Below, one piece after another: positions 62,080-64,000 of a DNA stretch of 64,000 nucleotides (positions within the stretch are counted from its first letter, which is position 1; each line of letters begins with the position of its first letter). A model generated the notes under the pieces. That model made no database searches. It saw nothing but the letters and a program-made list of their open reading frames with translations, and was not told the DNA's origin. Source of the stretch: Allocoprococcus sp004560705 (GTDB lineage Bacteria; Bacillota; Clostridia; Lachnospirales; Lachnospiraceae); contig NZ_JBQHTK010000008.1 of assembly GCF_052065755.1 (NCBI RefSeq), positions 17,777-81,776 on the forward strand, given 5' to 3'. The position numbers were made by a program, and so were the translations under genes.

Positions 62080-64000
62080 TTATTTTTTCTGTCTGAATGC
62101 ATTATTGGTTGATCCAGGTGCTGCTTCTCCCTTTGGTACCAGCTGAATCTGGATAGCTTCAAGTCTGTAAGAATATCCAGCTGTTCCGGCAGCCTGGCCA
62201 TTCTTAGCCCAGCCCATCCAGCCGAATCCCTGTGCATGTACTCTGTAATATACATCGTAATGCTTAGCCATTTCTCCAGTCAGATTAATTCTGATTGCTT
62301 CAAGTCTCTTAGACTGTCCGGATGTGCCACTGATAGCTCCATTCTTCTTCCAAGCAGCTTCTGTCTTATCCTGCCATCCGATATCCTGAATATGTGTTGT
62401 GTAAATAATATCACCACTATATTCCTGATTCTGAAGCCCAATCGTAATTGCTTCAAGTCTCTTAGATTTTCCGGTTGTTCCACTGGACTCTCCGTTAACC
62501 TTAGCATCCTGCCATCCGTAATCCTGTACATGTGTTCTGTACAATACATTTCTGTATACATACGGCTTATCAGTTTCTCCAGGTGCCGGATCACCATCTC
62601 GAACTAATCTAATCTCAATTGCTTCAAGACGTTTTCCTAAACCATAGGTTCCGGCTACTTGATCATCACTAGCCCAATCAAGCCATCCATAATCCTGTGC
62701 GTGCACACGATAGTAAACATGATAATAGTTTGCAATCTCACCTGTCAGTTTGATCTGAATTGCTTCCAATCTCAAGGACTGTTTTGATGTTCCGGCTGTT
62801 GCTCCATCCGCTACATAATCCTGCCATCCAATATTCTGTACATGAGTTCTATATTCAATACTTCCTGTGTATGAGTTATTGGCTGCCAGCTTAATTTCGA
62901 TAGCTTCAAGTCTCTTAGATAATCCGGATGTTCCGGCTGTTGCTCCATCTGACTGCTCTGCCTGCCATCCGAAATCCTGTACATGAGTTCTATAAACTAC
63001 ACTTGGTGCAGAAAGCATAGCAATCGTCTTGTATTCTTTCTCACCACACTTAGAGCAGGTTCTCTCTGCCTTTCCTACTGTTGTCTCAGTAGGTTCTTCT
63101 ACAGTTACCCATTCTGACCACTCATGACCAGTTGCTTTGATTGTAACAGTTTTCTCTGAGTTATGTTCCCTATTCTCATAAGTAAGGTTTGCTACGTAAA
63201 CTGTCTCGCCATCAACTGTACAAGTTGCATCTTTATGACTCTTCTGAGTAACTTTTGCTTCGAGTCCTTCTACTTTATCTTCACATCTTGAGCAAACAAG
63301 ATCTGCAGTTGCTTTAAACGGAATCTCTGCTCCTTCTACTGCTTCCCACTTCCATGTAGCCTGGTAGCTGTGTCCTAATGCTTCGCCTGTAACTTCTTTG
63401 ACATCTGTATACTCTACATCATCATGAGTTACTTTTGCTGTGTAAGTTGCTGTTCCGGCCTCTGTACATGTTGCATTTGTAGTCTGAACTGTTACATCAT
63501 CAGCATCCATCGGATCAGTCACAGTTCCACATGTTGTACATTTAAGAACTAATGTTGCCACGTAAGCTGTTTTACTCTCGCCTTCAGCCTTGGTCCATGT
63601 CCAGATTGCATGTTCCTCATCATCGGCATAAGTATGACCTGTTGCAGGAATTTTAACTTCTCTTGTTTCATCTGCAGTATATACTTTACCATCTGCATCT
63701 GTCGCTGTTGCCGTTGCTTTGAATACGTTCTTTCCAGAGTAGATACATGTAGGTTCTGTACTTTCTTCTTCCACTTTTACAACTTTAACCTCTACAGCAT
63801 CACCTTCAAGCTTATGAGTAGCGTCATTCTGACATGTGAAAACTGCTGTTGCGGTTGCGGTATGATCAGCTTCATTTTCCACCCATGTAAACTCTGCTTT
63901 GTAATTATGTCCTAATGCGTTGGTTTCAACAACTTTCGTATCCGTTACAGGCTTAATTTCTTCGCCTTGTTCACCTTTTACTTTGGCCGTTGCCGTGTAG
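62080..64000 (-). CDS. secreted multi-repeat protein with CxxC/GHxY modules and six ChW repeats (5' end outside window)
   Basis: At least 639 residues; the frame stays open to 64000, so start and signal peptide lie outside. The N-terminal part seen repeats a module of about 90 residues: LGH(S/N/T)Y, a W-x-W strand, CxxC (CTTCG, CSRCE, CSKCG) and a TCTExG strand, four or more times, perhaps Zn ribbons or disulfide units. The C-terminal 300 residues carry six ChW repeats with the same three-type order as the preceding paralogue. No catalytic domain is seen in this part. A terminator separates it from the next gene. Confidence 0.88.
   Translation of the reverse strand, partial: YTATAKVKGEQGEEIKPVTDTKVVETNALGHNYKAEFTWVENEADHTATATAVFTCQNDATHKLEGDAVEVKVVKVEEESTEPTCIYSGKNVFKATATATDADGKVYTADETREVKIPATGHTYADDEEHAIWTWTKAEGESKTAYVATLVLKCTTCGTVTDPMDADDVTVQTTNATCTEAGTATYTAKVTHDDVEYTDVKEVTGEALGHSYQATWKWEAVEGAEIPFKATADLVCSRCEDKVEGLEAKVTQKSHKDATCTVDGETVYVANLTYENREHNSEKTVTIKATGHEWSEWVTVEEPTETTVGKAERTCSKCGEKEYKTIAMLSAPSVVYRTHVQDFGWQAEQSDGATAGTSGLSKRLEAIEIKLAANNSYTGSIEYRTHVQNIGWQDYVADGATAGTSKQSLRLEAIQIKLTGEIANYYHVYYRVHAQDYGWLDWASDDQVAGTYGLGKRLEAIEIRLVRDGDPAPGETDKPYVYRNVLYRTHVQDYGWQDAKVNGESSGTTGKSKRLEAITIGLQNQEYSGDIIYTTHIQDIGWQDKTEAAWKKNGAISGTSGQSKRLEAIRINLTGEMAKHYDVYYRVHAQGFGWMGWAKNGQAAGTAGYSYRLEAIQIQLVPKGEAAPGSTNNAFRQKK

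Overview
The window reads as a chromosomal segment of a low-to-middle GC Gram-positive gut anaerobe of the Clostridia, most likely Lachnospiraceae (Blautia/Dorea/Mediterraneibacter-like; the species cannot be told). The grounds are strong AGGAGG ribosome sites, TTGACA-N17-TATAAT promoters, K+-type membrane pyrophosphatase, a ZTP riboswitch before formate-THF ligase, clostridial hydrophobic-W (ChW) surface proteins and an LPXTG-like anchored protein. Most genes are housekeeping, so this is not a phage or a plasmid, but several accessory patches interrupt it.

Layout. 0-7 kb: prolyl-tRNA editing-type deacylase, membrane protein, MTA/SAH nucleosidase, TSCPD protein, HppA, an aminotransferase followed by free-Met-sulfoxide reductase. 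7-9.3 kb: a plasmid-type Rep_3 initiator with about 15 iteron-like repeats upstream, then tRNA-Lys. 9.5-18.1 kb: Lrp regulator, MecA-like adaptor, TrmB, GlgB, a TPR/AAA-like protein with a long acidic repeat, ketopantoate reductase-like protein. 18.2-19.25 kb: about 1 kb with no credible gene, but with a clean promoter and terminator on the minus strand and several helices: a candidate large structured RNA. 19.5-38.9 kb: PurF homologue lacking the N-terminal Cys, beta-propeller/ECF sigma pair, pyk-cdaR-aconitase-family operon, UvrA2-like ABC protein, M20 amidohydrolase, cysteine desulfidase-like protein facing a LysR regulator, alpha/beta hydrolase, fhs with ZTP riboswitch.

38.9-53.4 kb: AAA/PD-(D/E)XK protein; a polyamine transport operon (XRE-cupin regulator, PotA with an unusual insertion, PotB, PotC-PotD fusion); an MNT/HEPN toxin-antitoxin pair lying between two copies of a palindromic repeat and next to a group II intron reverse transcriptase remnant; an Rpn-like protein with a 12-bp tandem repeat; nitroreductase; an FAD dehydrogenase with a folded leader; a Uma2-family protein; a frameshifted DUF554 gene. 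53.4-57.2 kb: AraC regulator, GPH sugar symporter and GH2 glycosidase, a self-contained glycoside-use locus. 57.3-64 kb: a Fic protein and three secreted surface proteins that share a CxxC/GHxY repeat module, two of them with six ChW repeats each; the last one runs off the window.

The signals most worth a second look are the iteron array beside rep, the promoter-terminator bounded 1-kb RNA-like region, the repeat-flanked MNT/HEPN cassette, the nested-helix leader at 49.1 kb and the split-TOBE PotA.
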